64,000 bases of DNA from Bacteroidaceae bacterium (lineage in GTDB: Bacteria > Bacteroidota > Bacteroidia > Bacteroidales > Bacteroidaceae). The stretch spans positions 1 through 64,000 of the forward strand of contig JAFUOP010000030.1 of the NCBI GenBank assembly GCA_017481875.1, read 5' to 3'. This document shows positions 27,593 through 36,508 of this stretch, one piece after another. Position 1 is the first letter of the stretch. Each line of letters begins with the position of its first letter. A program made the translations under genes and the position numbers. The notes beneath the pieces were generated by a model that saw only the letters and a program-made list of their open reading frames with translations, searched no databases and was not told the origin of the DNA.

Positions 27593-27770
27593 ATATAATA
27601 AGGTATAAAATAACAAGAAAAGAAAAAACTAAAAAAACAGACATTTAGTAACAATAAAACACCCTAATAAACAACAGAAACAAGCAAATACGTGGGAGAA
27701 AAGTAGAAAGTGCCCACTGGGGCAAAACCCCACCCGCAAGCAGGTAAACTGCTTGCGGGAACAAAAGACA
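27593..27770 (+). ncRNA. repeated structured intergenic element, copy C
   Basis: The AT-rich part starts near 27593 (TATAATAAGGTATAAAATAA) and aligns with copy A over about 95 nt. The core follows at once: TACGTGGGAG (27689), a GGGG-CAAAA-CCCC hairpin (27719-27731), and CCCGCAAGCA (27733-27742) paired with TGCTTGCGGG (27750-27759). The third base pair is C-G here, against T-A in copy A and T.G in copy B, a compensatory change. The stem ends 42 nt before the flippase ATG. Confidence 0.65.
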
Positions 27771-27801
27771 AAGAAGGACAACTGAAGATTTCTAAAGCAT
27801 C

Positions 27802-29145
27802 ATGAATCTATTTACAAAACTATTTAAGGGCAATCAACGCTCTGTCACCATCAAAAAAAACATTATTGCCTCTTTTTTTATAAAAGGTTTCAGCATATTA
27901 ATATCCCTGCTGTTGGTTCCCATGACTCTCGGATATGTATCGCCGGAAATTTATGGTGTGTGGCTCACTATCTCATCAATACTTCATTGGCTCACATACA
28001 TGGACGTGGGTTTTACACTTGGACTGAAAAATCGCTTGACAGAATGCTTGGCAAAGAACGATTATGAAAAAGGACGCAGCCTGGTCTCTACCACATATTT
28101 TATAATGACTGTAATTTTTCTTCCGGTCGGTATCATCTTATATACAGTTTCGCCATTAATAGATTGGTGCAGCATACTCAACGTATCACAAGGAAACAAT
28201 GAAATAATTATTAAGACAATTCAGGTTGTAACAATTTTTGTTGCTTTACAAATGATTGTTAATGTGTTTCTTGCAGTTGTTGCGGCATATCAAAAAACAG
28301 CATTGTCATCACTGTTCAATGTCGTTGGTCAGTTTTTCTCACTGATAATAATATATTCGATGACACATTTTGTAGAGCCGTCGCTTTATAACTTGGCATA
28401 TGCATATTCAATGATGCCTGTGGTTATTATAGCGGTCTCGTCTTTGATATTCTATTGTACATCAATGAAGAAAATTGCACCCGGCATCAAGTCTATTAAC
28501 TTAAGTTACACAAAAGACCTTTGGAATTTAGGAGCAAAATTTTTCATCATTCAAGTACAGCAAATAATACTTTACCAAGCAACAAACATACTTATATCGA
28601 ACCTCGCCGGGCCGGAATCTGTAACACAGTACAATATTGCATATAAAATTCTTAATGTTGTTGTTATGGTGTACTCTATAATCCTCACCCCACTTTGGCC
28701 GGCTTTCACAGATGCATACACAAAAAAAGAGTTCAAATGGATGAATAACATATATAAGAAGATGGTACGTGTATATGGAGCTGTCTTTATAGCAATTACA
28801 CTTATAGTCATTGCTTCACCAATATTGTATAAAATATGGATAGGAGATAATGTTGAAATTCCATTCATTTTAACAGTGGCAATAGCAATATACACACTTA
28901 TACATTCCTGGGATTCGCTTCAAGTAATTCTCATTAACGGAACAGGGTGTGTTAAACTGCAAACATATGTAATATTAATTGGTTTAGTATTACATATTCC
29001 TCTTTCAATGTTCCTGGGACAATATATTGGCATATATGGCGTAATCGCATCTATGAGCATTATTAACCTTATCTACGCATGCTTCTTCACAACGCAAATA
29101 CGTAAAATCATTAAACAAACAGCAACCGGAATCTGGATTAAATAA
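27802..29145 (+). CDS. wzx: polysaccharide flippase (Wzx/MATE-like)
   Basis: A 447-residue polytopic membrane protein with about 12 hydrophobic segments, opening with IIASFFIKGFSILISLLLVP and a conserved MTLGYVSPEIYGVW loop. This is the pattern of Wzx-type oligosaccharide flippases of the MOP superfamily, which move undecaprenyl-linked repeat units across the inner membrane. It is followed by an acyltransferase (6-nt gap) and the Wzy-like polymerase. Base composition is clearly AT-rich compared with the flanking housekeeping genes, as is usual for serotype-specific capsule genes. Confidence 0.88.
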   Translation: MNLFTKLFKGNQRSVTIKKNIIASFFIKGFSILISLLLVPMTLGYVSPEIYGVWLTISSILHWLTYMDVGFTLGLKNRLTECLAKNDYEKGRSLVSTTYFIMTVIFLPVGIILYTVSPLIDWCSILNVSQGNNEIIIKTIQVVTIFVALQMIVNVFLAVVAAYQKTALSSLFNVVGQFFSLIIIYSMTHFVEPSLYNLAYAYSMMPVVIIAVSSLIFYCTSMKKIAPGIKSINLSYTKDLWNLGAKFFIIQVQQIILYQATNILISNLAGPESVTQYNIAYKILNVVVMVYSIILTPLWPAFTDAYTKKEFKWMNNIYKKMVRVYGAVFIAITLIVIASPILYKIWIGDNVEIPFILTVAIAIYTLIHSWDSLQVILINGTGCVKLQTYVILIGLVLHIPLSMFLGQYIGIYGVIASMSIINLIYACFFTTQIRKIIKQTATGIWIK

Positions 29146-29151
29146 TAAATT

Positions 29152-29853
29152 ATGAAACCAAAAGCACTATATAAGAAATTCAAACTATTTTACCGTTGGT
29201 TTTTAAATAGTTTTCCTCTCAAAGAGGAGTTCGGGTATTGTGGCAAAAACACAGTTCTTCAGTACCCGCTACGTATATACTCAAAAAAAGCAGTATATAT
29301 TGAAGATAATGTAAAAATATCAAAAGGATTGCATATTCTTAATGCACCAAATGAGAAAGTATTTATAAAAAAATATTCTGTGCTTGCTGCAAACTGCACA
29401 ATATCTACAAACAGCCATGTAAAAACAGTTACAGTACCACAATTTCTGCTTGGAGCATCGCATGTAAATGACATGTCTGCCGCCGAAACAACCATACACG
29501 AAGATGTTATGTTTGGCACCAATGTTACTATTCTGTGTGGAGTAAACATTGGGCGTGGCTGCTTGGTTGGAGCAAACAGCGTAGTTACAAAATCTCTGCC
29601 ACCATACTCTGTTGCCATAGGCTCGCCGGCACGCATTGTAAAGAAGGTTTTCACAGTTGAGCAGATTCTAAAACATGAAGCAGCTCTTTACCCGCCCAAC
29701 GAGCGTATGACAAGAGCCGAGCTTGAAGCAAATGAGGAAAAATTCTTTAAAGACAAAGGCACATACGGAACCGATGAGGGGCTCGACAAAGAAGCCTTAG
29801 AGCGCATAATAAACATAAAAAAGATGTTACATTATATTGAACCTAATATTTAA
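29152..29853 (+). CDS. left-handed beta-helix acyltransferase
   Basis: A 233-residue hexapeptide-repeat O-acyltransferase. The repeats (for example IHEDVMFGTNVTILCGVNIGRG then CLVGANSVVTKSLPPY) form a left-handed beta-helix, and the end of the domain reads VAIGSPARIVKKV. Such enzymes transfer an acetyl or similar group to a sugar of the repeat unit in the cytoplasm. A charged C-terminal extension (about 180-233) is not part of the repeat. It lies between the flippase and polymerase genes; the acceptor sugar cannot be read from sequence. It resembles the acyltransferase at 36509 in organisation. Confidence 0.82.
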   Translation: MKPKALYKKFKLFYRWFLNSFPLKEEFGYCGKNTVLQYPLRIYSKKAVYIEDNVKISKGLHILNAPNEKVFIKKYSVLAANCTISTNSHVKTVTVPQFLLGASHVNDMSAAETTIHEDVMFGTNVTILCGVNIGRGCLVGANSVVTKSLPPYSVAIGSPARIVKKVFTVEQILKHEAALYPPNERMTRAELEANEEKFFKDKGTYGTDEGLDKEALERIINIKKMLHYIEPNI

Positions 29854-29883
29854 GAGTTATTTGAACTTACACTATACCCCACT

Positions 29884-31176
29884 ATGCCCACACATTATAA
29901 TAACATAAAATTCTTTTCCAGCCGCTTTTTGGTATTCCTGTTCTTTGTCCTCGTTTTTGGACGTGGTTCGTCGTTGGTTGTAAACTTTGACCCCCGCATA
30001 AACGCAGCAGGTTTCCTGCTATATATTCTTTGCATTATATATCTTTTGGGCAAAACCAATATAAACCACATAAAACGCTCAAAAACTGCTATTTATGCAA
30101 TATTCTGGATAGTTTTAGCAGTGTGGTTCTTTGCACATTTATTTATATTGGACAAGGGTCTCCCTATAATGCCATACAGCTTTTTCCTGTTACATATATA
30201 TACAGGAATATTGCTTATAAAAACGTATCATAAAGACATTGTCGTGTATTACGAGAAAGCAATGGTATTCTTTGCATACGTATCCCTCATTGGCTGGGCC
30301 ATTGAATCTGCCGGAGGCTCATCGCTATTGCTTAAATCGCCCATATTATTGGAAAACTCTGCCGGTGTCGGCGAATACTCGCTAATTCTTTATACACTCA
30401 GTGTCGACCCGGCAAGAATACAGGCTGTTTATGGTGGTATTATTAGAAATTCCGGCTGCGCATGGGAGCCTGGCCTGTATTCTGTAATGCTCTGCATTGC
30501 CATACTTTTCAATATTTTCCAAAATAAAAAAAATATATTCAACAAAAGGCTTATAGTTCTGTTAATAGCACTTATAACAACCTTTTCAACTACCGGCTAT
30601 GTTATGGCAATTGTAATTTTTGCAGGATACTATCTTTCGGGAAGAAAAATAGGTACTGTAAAAAGAATTATATACCTTTCCATAATAGTTGTAGGTAGTA
30701 TATATATATATAACCTACCGTTTATATCAGAAAAAATAAACGACGACGCAAATACAGAATCTTTTTCTACAGAAGAAGCCAGCTATGTATATTATGAAGA
30801 AAAAGGTAAAAACTACACCACAGGACGCTTTGAAGGCATCGTCTTGGATTATATGAATTTTAAAGACAAGCCCATTATGGGATATGGCTTAACGCGAGAA
30901 GCTTCATACATCTATAACAAAATATCTCCGGTAATTATAACTTCAAACGGTATCGCAAAACCTTTTGCAATGTTTGGTATCATATTGGGGGTTATACTGC
31001 TTGCCATAACATATAAATCAACCGCAAAATTAAGCAATGAATATTTATTTGCTCCACCATACCTCCTATTTATAGTAATAATGTTAGGCTCCGTGAGTTA
31101 CATGTTTGACTCTACACCCATTATGCGTGCAATAGAACTATATGCATTATATATTCCCTTTAAATTAATTCGTTAA
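29884..31176 (+). CDS. O-antigen/capsule polymerase (Wzy-like)
   Basis: A 430-residue membrane protein with about 10-12 transmembrane segments and a large hydrophilic loop in the second half (about residues 285-330), the usual topology of Wzy polymerases. Primary sequence is poorly conserved in this family, so the call rests on topology and on position between flippase and glycosyltransferase genes. It would join repeat units at the periplasmic face. Some of its hydrophobic segments are unusually rich in Ile, Tyr and Phe, and its DNA is AT-rich like the flippase gene. Confidence 0.75.
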   Translation: MPTHYNNIKFFSSRFLVFLFFVLVFGRGSSLVVNFDPRINAAGFLLYILCIIYLLGKTNINHIKRSKTAIYAIFWIVLAVWFFAHLFILDKGLPIMPYSFFLLHIYTGILLIKTYHKDIVVYYEKAMVFFAYVSLIGWAIESAGGSSLLLKSPILLENSAGVGEYSLILYTLSVDPARIQAVYGGIIRNSGCAWEPGLYSVMLCIAILFNIFQNKKNIFNKRLIVLLIALITTFSTTGYVMAIVIFAGYYLSGRKIGTVKRIIYLSIIVVGSIYIYNLPFISEKINDDANTESFSTEEASYVYYEEKGKNYTTGRFEGIVLDYMNFKDKPIMGYGLTREASYIYNKISPVIITSNGIAKPFAMFGIILGVILLAITYKSTAKLSNEYLFAPPYLLFIVIMLGSVSYMFDSTPIMRAIELYALYIPFKLIR

Positions 31177-31179
31177 ACC

Positions 31180-31974
31180 ATGAATAAAACTCCGGAATTT
31201 TCAATAGTAACAGTATGTTTCAATAGCGAAAAGACAATTGAAACAACAATTAAATCGGTTCTTCAACAAAAGTTCAAGGACTATGAATACATAATCGTCG
31301 ATGGAGCCTCCAAAGACGGCACAATGGCCATTGTGAAGGAGTATGAAGAAAAGTTTGATGGCAGGCTGAAATATATTAGTGAGCCGGACAAAGGAATATA
31401 TGATGCGTTCAACAAAGGCGTTAGAATGTCGCAAGGCAAATATGTGTGGATTGTAAACAGCGACGACTATATCGAGCCTAATGCTTTACAGAAACTAAGC
31501 AATTTTATAGAAAGCCACAGCTGGGATATTCTCCCTGTTATATCAGGCGGAATGAATTTCGTTTCACAAACAGGCAAAATAATTTCAACAAGTATGCCGA
31601 CCGGAAAGGGACTTGAGAGAGCATACAAGAATGATTATATAGGAATACCGCACCCTGCAACACTCGTTCCCAAGGAGATGTACGACAGGCATGGAACTTT
31701 TGATACATATTACAAAATTATTGGTGATAACGACTGGTTTCACCGGGTCTATGCAGCCGGTGAGAAGTTTGAGTTTGTCGATTTTGTAATAACAAACATG
31801 TCCGATGGAGGTATATCCAACCTATTCATATACAGGAAGAGTTTAAGAGACCGCATGCATTTTCTTAAAAAGTATTATCCAAACCCTATAACAAGGTTCA
31901 TACATTGGGCAAAATGGACTAAATCATTCTATATTCAAAAATACCAGAATAAAAAAAACAAAAATGAGAAATAA
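31180..31974 (+). CDS. glycosyltransferase family 2
   Basis: A 264-residue GT-A enzyme. The N-terminus FSIVTVCFNSEKTIETTIKS and the nucleotide-sugar loop IIVDGASKDGT are standard GT2. The DxD equivalent is WIVNSDDYI, and GDNDWFHRVY lies in the acceptor part. It transfers one sugar during repeat-unit assembly; donor and acceptor are unknown. It begins 3 nt after the polymerase stop and its end overlaps the next gene by 11 nt. Confidence 0.88.
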   Translation: MNKTPEFSIVTVCFNSEKTIETTIKSVLQQKFKDYEYIIVDGASKDGTMAIVKEYEEKFDGRLKYISEPDKGIYDAFNKGVRMSQGKYVWIVNSDDYIEPNALQKLSNFIESHSWDILPVISGGMNFVSQTGKIISTSMPTGKGLERAYKNDYIGIPHPATLVPKEMYDRHGTFDTYYKIIGDNDWFHRVYAAGEKFEFVDFVITNMSDGGISNLFIYRKSLRDRMHFLKKYYPNPITRFIHWAKWTKSFYIQKYQNKKNKNEK

Positions 31975-33160
31975 TATTTCACATATAAAAGACTGTTATG
32001 GTTGTGGAGCTTGTGCAACGGTGTGTGCAAAGAAAATCATAGAAATAAAACTCAACAAAAACGGTTTTTACGAGCCACAAATTACCGACATTGACAAATG
32101 CACAAACTGCGGCTTGTGTACCGAGGTATGCGCATTTTCACACGGAGAGCCTTCCCTAAGCAAAGAAGAAATAACAATAAACAGTTGGGCGGCTTGGAGC
32201 AACGATGAGCGCGTTCAGCGCAAATGCTCATCGGGTGGCATTGGTTATGAGATAGCCAAGCAGCTTATAGAAAAAGATTACAAACTATGCGGTTGCCGTT
32301 ATAATGCCGAAACCGGCCGTGCTGAACACTACATTGCCACCACCCCCGAGGAGGCCATAGCATCTATCGGCAGCAAATACATACAAAGCTACACTGTCGA
32401 TGGGTTCAAAGCTATAAACCGCAAAGAGAAATACATTGTAACGGGTACACCTTGCCAGATAGACTCATTCCGACGTTACATCAAAAAATTCCGTGTAGAG
32501 GATAATTTCGTGTTGCTCGACTTCTTCTGCCACTGCGTGCCATCGATGTGGGCATGGAACAAATACACAAAGATGGTCGAGAAGCAGACCGGCAAGATAA
32601 CATACGCATCGTGGCGTAACAAATTCACCGGCTGGCACGACTCTTGGGCAATGTCGCTCGATGGTGAAAAAACCGAAGGAGAGAAGGTGAATTGGCACGA
32701 TAGTTACAATTTGTTAATAAAAGAGAAAAAAGGCTTCTATAATTCCCGACTATCACAAGGCGATGTTTTCTACAACTTATTTTTAGGCGACTATTGCTGC
32801 AACCCGGCCTGTGCCAAAAACTGCAAATATAAATACGATAGTTCATCGGCCGATATACGCATAGGCGATTTATGGGGAAAAACTTATGCCAACAATGACA
32901 AAGGTGTAAGCGCACTTATAACATTCACCCAAAAAGGTAAAGAAGTTGTTGAACAACTGAAAGACGTAACTTTAATTGAACACCCTTTTGAAGTCGTTGC
33001 AGAAGGACAAATGAAGCGCAATGTACATAAGAAGCCAACGTATGGAATAGTTATGAGGTTTCTTAAATCTTCATATGGCCTGGATACTACCCTGTGGAAA
33101 ATCTTGAACTTTAACAACAGAGTATGTACAAAGCTATATAGAATATTAAAACGGAGATAA
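31964..33160 (+). CDS. Fe-S protein with coenzyme F420 hydrogenase beta-subunit-like domain
   Basis: A 398-residue protein with two N-terminal [4Fe-4S] motifs, CYGCGACATVC (residues 11-21) and CTNCGLCTEVC (about 46-56). They are followed by the F420 hydrogenase/dehydrogenase beta-subunit N and C domains (CSSGGIGYEIA, then VTGTPCQIDSFRRY). A further cysteine group near residue 270 (CCNPACAKNCKYKY) suggests more cluster ligands. This family is frequent in Bacteroidales capsule loci next to polysaccharide pyruvyltransferase genes, as here, although these bacteria do not make F420. A flavin-dependent redox step on a sugar or carrier is plausible but unproven. Confidence 0.82.
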   Translation: MRNNISHIKDCYGCGACATVCAKKIIEIKLNKNGFYEPQITDIDKCTNCGLCTEVCAFSHGEPSLSKEEITINSWAAWSNDERVQRKCSSGGIGYEIAKQLIEKDYKLCGCRYNAETGRAEHYIATTPEEAIASIGSKYIQSYTVDGFKAINRKEKYIVTGTPCQIDSFRRYIKKFRVEDNFVLLDFFCHCVPSMWAWNKYTKMVEKQTGKITYASWRNKFTGWHDSWAMSLDGEKTEGEKVNWHDSYNLLIKEKKGFYNSRLSQGDVFYNLFLGDYCCNPACAKNCKYKYDSSSADIRIGDLWGKTYANNDKGVSALITFTQKGKEVVEQLKDVTLIEHPFEVVAEGQMKRNVHKKPTYGIVMRFLKSSYGLDTTLWKILNFNNRVCTKLYRILKRR

Positions 33161-33161
33161 T

Positions 33162-34277
33162 ATGAAAAAGGTAGGACTCATAACAATATACCACGTACCA
33201 AACTATGGTTCTGTGCTACAAACATACGCAACCCAAACACTTTTGGAGAAATTGGGGTGTAAATGCAATATCATAAACTATAAATACCCCAACGAATATC
33301 ACTATTCGCTAGGCCGCCCAAAACAATCCATTAAAAGCAAGATTGGTAGCTTGCTTGGGTTGAGTGCCGGCCATAGAAAAGCAAATAAGTTGGAAGCATT
33401 CAAAAAGAAACATTTCAATTTCACAAAGCTCTACAGCCACCTCAACGAACTGAAAACTGCCAACTGGGAGGGCTACGATATGTTTGTTGTGGGCAGCGAC
33501 CAAGTATGGAAATCTAAATTTACACTTGGAGACACCGCCTTCCTTTTATCATTTGTACCTGATTATAAAAAGCGTGTTTCAATTGCATCGAGTTTTGCAA
33601 CAAGCAGTGTTCCCGAAGAATACCGTGAAACATACAAAAGAGAACTTGAAAAATTCAATGCCATTTCGGTACGTGAGAATAATGGTATAAGTATAATAAA
33701 AGATGAACTGAAACTTAACAAAGATGTGCAAGTAGTCCTGGACCCAACCCTCTTGTTGAGCAAAGAAGATTGGCTAAGCGCAGTTCCACGTTCAACCTTC
33801 AAGAAAAAGAAGAAATACATTCTTCTCTATATGCTCACATACGCATTTGAGCCACGGCCATACATCTTTGAAGTATTAAAACAGCTTCAATCACAGGAAG
33901 ACTACGACATAATAGCCCTTGAAGGCTACACACCAAAGGAAAGAGCCAATGGTATTGAAATGATTAACAAAGCAGACTCCTCGATTCCGGAGTTTATCGA
34001 CCTATTTGCCAATGCCGATGTTGTTGTTACTTCATCGTTCCATGGCACAGCATTTGCTGTAAACTTTGGTATACCGCTTATCTCAATTGTACCCGGCGAC
34101 AAAGGAGATGACAGGCAATCGTCTTTTCTAAAAAACGTTGGATTGAACGGTTGCATTGCAACCGCCGGTACAGCTATCGACAACATCAACTATCGCTACG
34201 CCCCAAAAAAGGCCGAAGAAAACCTTGCTGAACTTCGTAGAAAATCTATAGAATGGATTAAGGACAAGGTGCATTAA
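33162..34277 (+). CDS. polysaccharide pyruvyl transferase family protein
   Basis: A 371-residue member of the polysaccharide pyruvyltransferase (WcaK/CsaB-like, GT-B-type) family. Family features include LITIYHVPNYGSVLQTYA at the start, DMFVVGSDQVWKSKF, and the C-terminal VVTSSFHGTAFAVNFGIP with the key histidine. These enzymes ketal-link pyruvate from phosphoenolpyruvate onto a sugar and add negative charge. The gene follows the Fe-S protein with a 1-nt gap, a pair commonly seen together. Substrate unknown; some members of this family may not transfer pyruvate. Confidence 0.85.
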   Translation: MKKVGLITIYHVPNYGSVLQTYATQTLLEKLGCKCNIINYKYPNEYHYSLGRPKQSIKSKIGSLLGLSAGHRKANKLEAFKKKHFNFTKLYSHLNELKTANWEGYDMFVVGSDQVWKSKFTLGDTAFLLSFVPDYKKRVSIASSFATSSVPEEYRETYKRELEKFNAISVRENNGISIIKDELKLNKDVQVVLDPTLLLSKEDWLSAVPRSTFKKKKKYILLYMLTYAFEPRPYIFEVLKQLQSQEDYDIIALEGYTPKERANGIEMINKADSSIPEFIDLFANADVVVTSSFHGTAFAVNFGIPLISIVPGDKGDDRQSSFLKNVGLNGCIATAGTAIDNINYRYAPKKAEENLAELRRKSIEWIKDKVH

Positions 34278-34297
34278 CAATTAAACCATCATAGCAT

Positions 34298-35371
34298 ATG
34301 AAAAAACTATTGATAATAAGCAAAGATCAATTCGGATATCACACCGACATATTCAAGTGGTGCGAATACCTTAGAGATGAATACGAAATAGAAACTGTAA
34401 CTTTCAAAGGCAGGCCTAAGGTGGAACTCAGCGGTGTAAAGAACCATTATGTTTCAAATAGCGGAAAAATCCAAATTAGAGGGCTGCGTTATATACTTAC
34501 CTGTCTATGGCATATACTATTCTTTAAGGGCATTATATTAGTTTGTCATTTTAAAGAATGCTATATACTGAAAAAATGCTTCCCTTGGAAAAAAATGATA
34601 CTTGATATCAGAACCCTTGGAGTTTCCAAGGATAACAACCTTCGCAAACGAACAGATGCTATAATTAAAAAGAATACGGAAAAATTTGATTATGTAACAA
34701 TAATCTCCGATGGATTGAGAAAAAAGCTTTCTTTGCCCGAAGAAAAATCGGCAATATTGCCACTTGGGGCCGACGCTGCATCAAAGACAACGAAGTCTTT
34801 TGACAAACTACGCCTACTATATGTTGGAACATTGTCCAACAGAGACATACACAAAACCATAGAAGGAGTGGCTATTGTTGTAAATAAAGAAAAACTGCAG
34901 AATATTCATTACGATATTATAGGAGATGGACTTGGAAATGAATTGGAAGAACTGAAACAACTTGTAGCAGAAAAAGGAATAGAGAACTATGTTACATTGC
35001 ATGGCTACATTCAACACAACAAGCTTCAATCGTTCCTCGACAATTGCAACATTGGTGTCTCTTTTGTTCCGGTTACAGAGTACTATGAGTACCAGCCTGT
35101 TACTAAATCCTTTGAGTATATTTTGTCCGGGCTATACACTATTGCAACAAACACATACAGCAACAGAGAAATTATTACAAAGGAGAATGGTATATTAATA
35201 GAGGACACTCCCGAATCTTTTGCTAAAGCTATTCTTGAAATTTATAGCAGAAAAGAGACCATCGACGGAAAAGTCATTAGTTCAACTCTTCAAGAATATA
35301 AATGGGAGAACCTTGTAAACAACAAGCTTAAACCAATATTGGACAATTACTGCAAGAAGCAGAACCAATAA
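34298..35371 (+). CDS. glycosyltransferase, GT4-like (GT-B fold)
   Basis: A 357-residue probable GT-B glycosyltransferase. The C-terminal donor-binding half is recognisable from LRLLYVGTLSNRDIHKTIEG, YDIIGDGLGNELEELKQL and VTLHGYIQHNKLQSFLDNCNI. The final EX7E-like region is less clear (SFEYILSGLYTIATNT), so the enzyme is a divergent family member. It is one of several transferases in this operon that assemble the repeat unit. Confidence 0.78.
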   Translation: MKKLLIISKDQFGYHTDIFKWCEYLRDEYEIETVTFKGRPKVELSGVKNHYVSNSGKIQIRGLRYILTCLWHILFFKGIILVCHFKECYILKKCFPWKKMILDIRTLGVSKDNNLRKRTDAIIKKNTEKFDYVTIISDGLRKKLSLPEEKSAILPLGADAASKTTKSFDKLRLLYVGTLSNRDIHKTIEGVAIVVNKEKLQNIHYDIIGDGLGNELEELKQLVAEKGIENYVTLHGYIQHNKLQSFLDNCNIGVSFVPVTEYYEYQPVTKSFEYILSGLYTIATNTYSNREIITKENGILIEDTPESFAKAILEIYSRKETIDGKVISSTLQEYKWENLVNNKLKPILDNYCKKQNQ

Positions 35372-35423
35372 GTGAAAAGAGAACCGAATATTATAGGCCA
35401 AAAGAATTGTCTCAAACAAAATT

Positions 35424-36455
35424 ATGAAACCTAAAGTACTTGTTGTAGCCACCTCAAAAAAGGCACGTGGTGGTATAGCAACCGTTGTCAGTGCCATAAG
35501 CAAGCAAGATGTATGGAAAGAACACAAATGCTGTTGGATAAATACACATATTGACAAAGGGTATGCACTAAAACTATGGTATTTGTTAAGCGGGCTGCTG
35601 AAATACATTATATTACTGCCATTCTATCATATAGTACATATACACGTAAGTACCAGAGTATCGGCAAACAGAAAATATATATTTTTCAAACTGGCAAGGC
35701 TGTTTGGCAAGAAAACCGTAATACACCTGCACTGTGGCTCGCAACTTTCCAAAATATGGAACAACAAGTACGAAGATATGTTTACAAACTGTAACATTTG
35801 TCTCACACTATCAAACAGTATAAAGGAATATATCCTCTCCCGCGTGTCGCCCAAAGGCAAAATAGAGGTACTCTATAACCCCTGCCCCAATGTAACCAAG
35901 AACAACACCATTAAGAGCGACAATAACACTATACTTTTTGCAGCAACACTGTACAAAGCCAAGGGATATCTCGACCTTATTGAAGCCTTTGGTAAAGTGG
36001 CAAAGAAATACCCCGAATGGCGTTTGTTGCTTGCAGGAAACGGTGACAAGCAAGAGGGCATTGAAATGGCAAAGAAATACGGTGTAGAAGAGCGAGTTGA
36101 ATTCCTTGGGTGGATAAAGGATAAAAGAAAAGAGGAAATATTCCGCACCTCCACAATATTCTGCTTGCCCAGTTACGCCGAGGGCTTCCCTATGGCAGTA
36201 CTTGATGCATGGGCATACGGTCTTCCGGTAATAACAACACCGGTAGGCGGAATTCCAGATATTGTTACAGATGGCAAAAACGGACTGCTGTTTACACCGG
36301 GAGACACCACAATGCTCTCGGAGAAATTGGAACTTCTTATTGGCGACACCACACTCAGACAAAGATTATCTTACGAAGCAAGGAAACTGGCAGACACAAC
36401 ATTTAATATAAAAACAATATCAAAATATCTTTCAGGTATATACGCTACATTGTAA
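35424..36455 (+). CDS. glycosyltransferase family 4
   Basis: A 343-residue GT-B retaining glycosyltransferase. Hallmarks: KKARGGIATVVSAI (glycine-rich acceptor loop), a central ILFAATLYKAKGYLDLIEAF, LLLAGNGDKQEGIEMAKKYG, and the EX7E motif in LPSYAEGFPMAVLDAWAYGLPV followed by TPVGGIPDIV. Function is sugar transfer to the lipid-linked repeat unit; the sugars are unknown. It is separated from the previous gene by 52 nt and from the next by 53 nt, slightly looser than the rest of the operon. Confidence 0.9.
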   Translation: MKPKVLVVATSKKARGGIATVVSAISKQDVWKEHKCCWINTHIDKGYALKLWYLLSGLLKYIILLPFYHIVHIHVSTRVSANRKYIFFKLARLFGKKTVIHLHCGSQLSKIWNNKYEDMFTNCNICLTLSNSIKEYILSRVSPKGKIEVLYNPCPNVTKNNTIKSDNNTILFAATLYKAKGYLDLIEAFGKVAKKYPEWRLLLAGNGDKQEGIEMAKKYGVEERVEFLGWIKDKRKEEIFRTSTIFCLPSYAEGFPMAVLDAWAYGLPVITTPVGGIPDIVTDGKNGLLFTPGDTTMLSEKLELLIGDTTLRQRLSYEARKLADTTFNIKTISKYLSGIYATL

Positions 36456-36508
36456 ATAATTATTCAGTGATTTTAAACAATATTATGTACAAATAATAAT
36501 AAAATATC

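Noticed and set aside
24519..27770. The repeated element as an insertion sequence or MITE
   Set aside because: No terminal inverted repeats or target duplications are visible, the copies are in the same orientation, and each is at a fixed distance from a start codon.
24519..27770. The repeated element as a CRISPR array
   Set aside because: Only three copies, separated by whole genes, with internal hairpins and no regular spacers.
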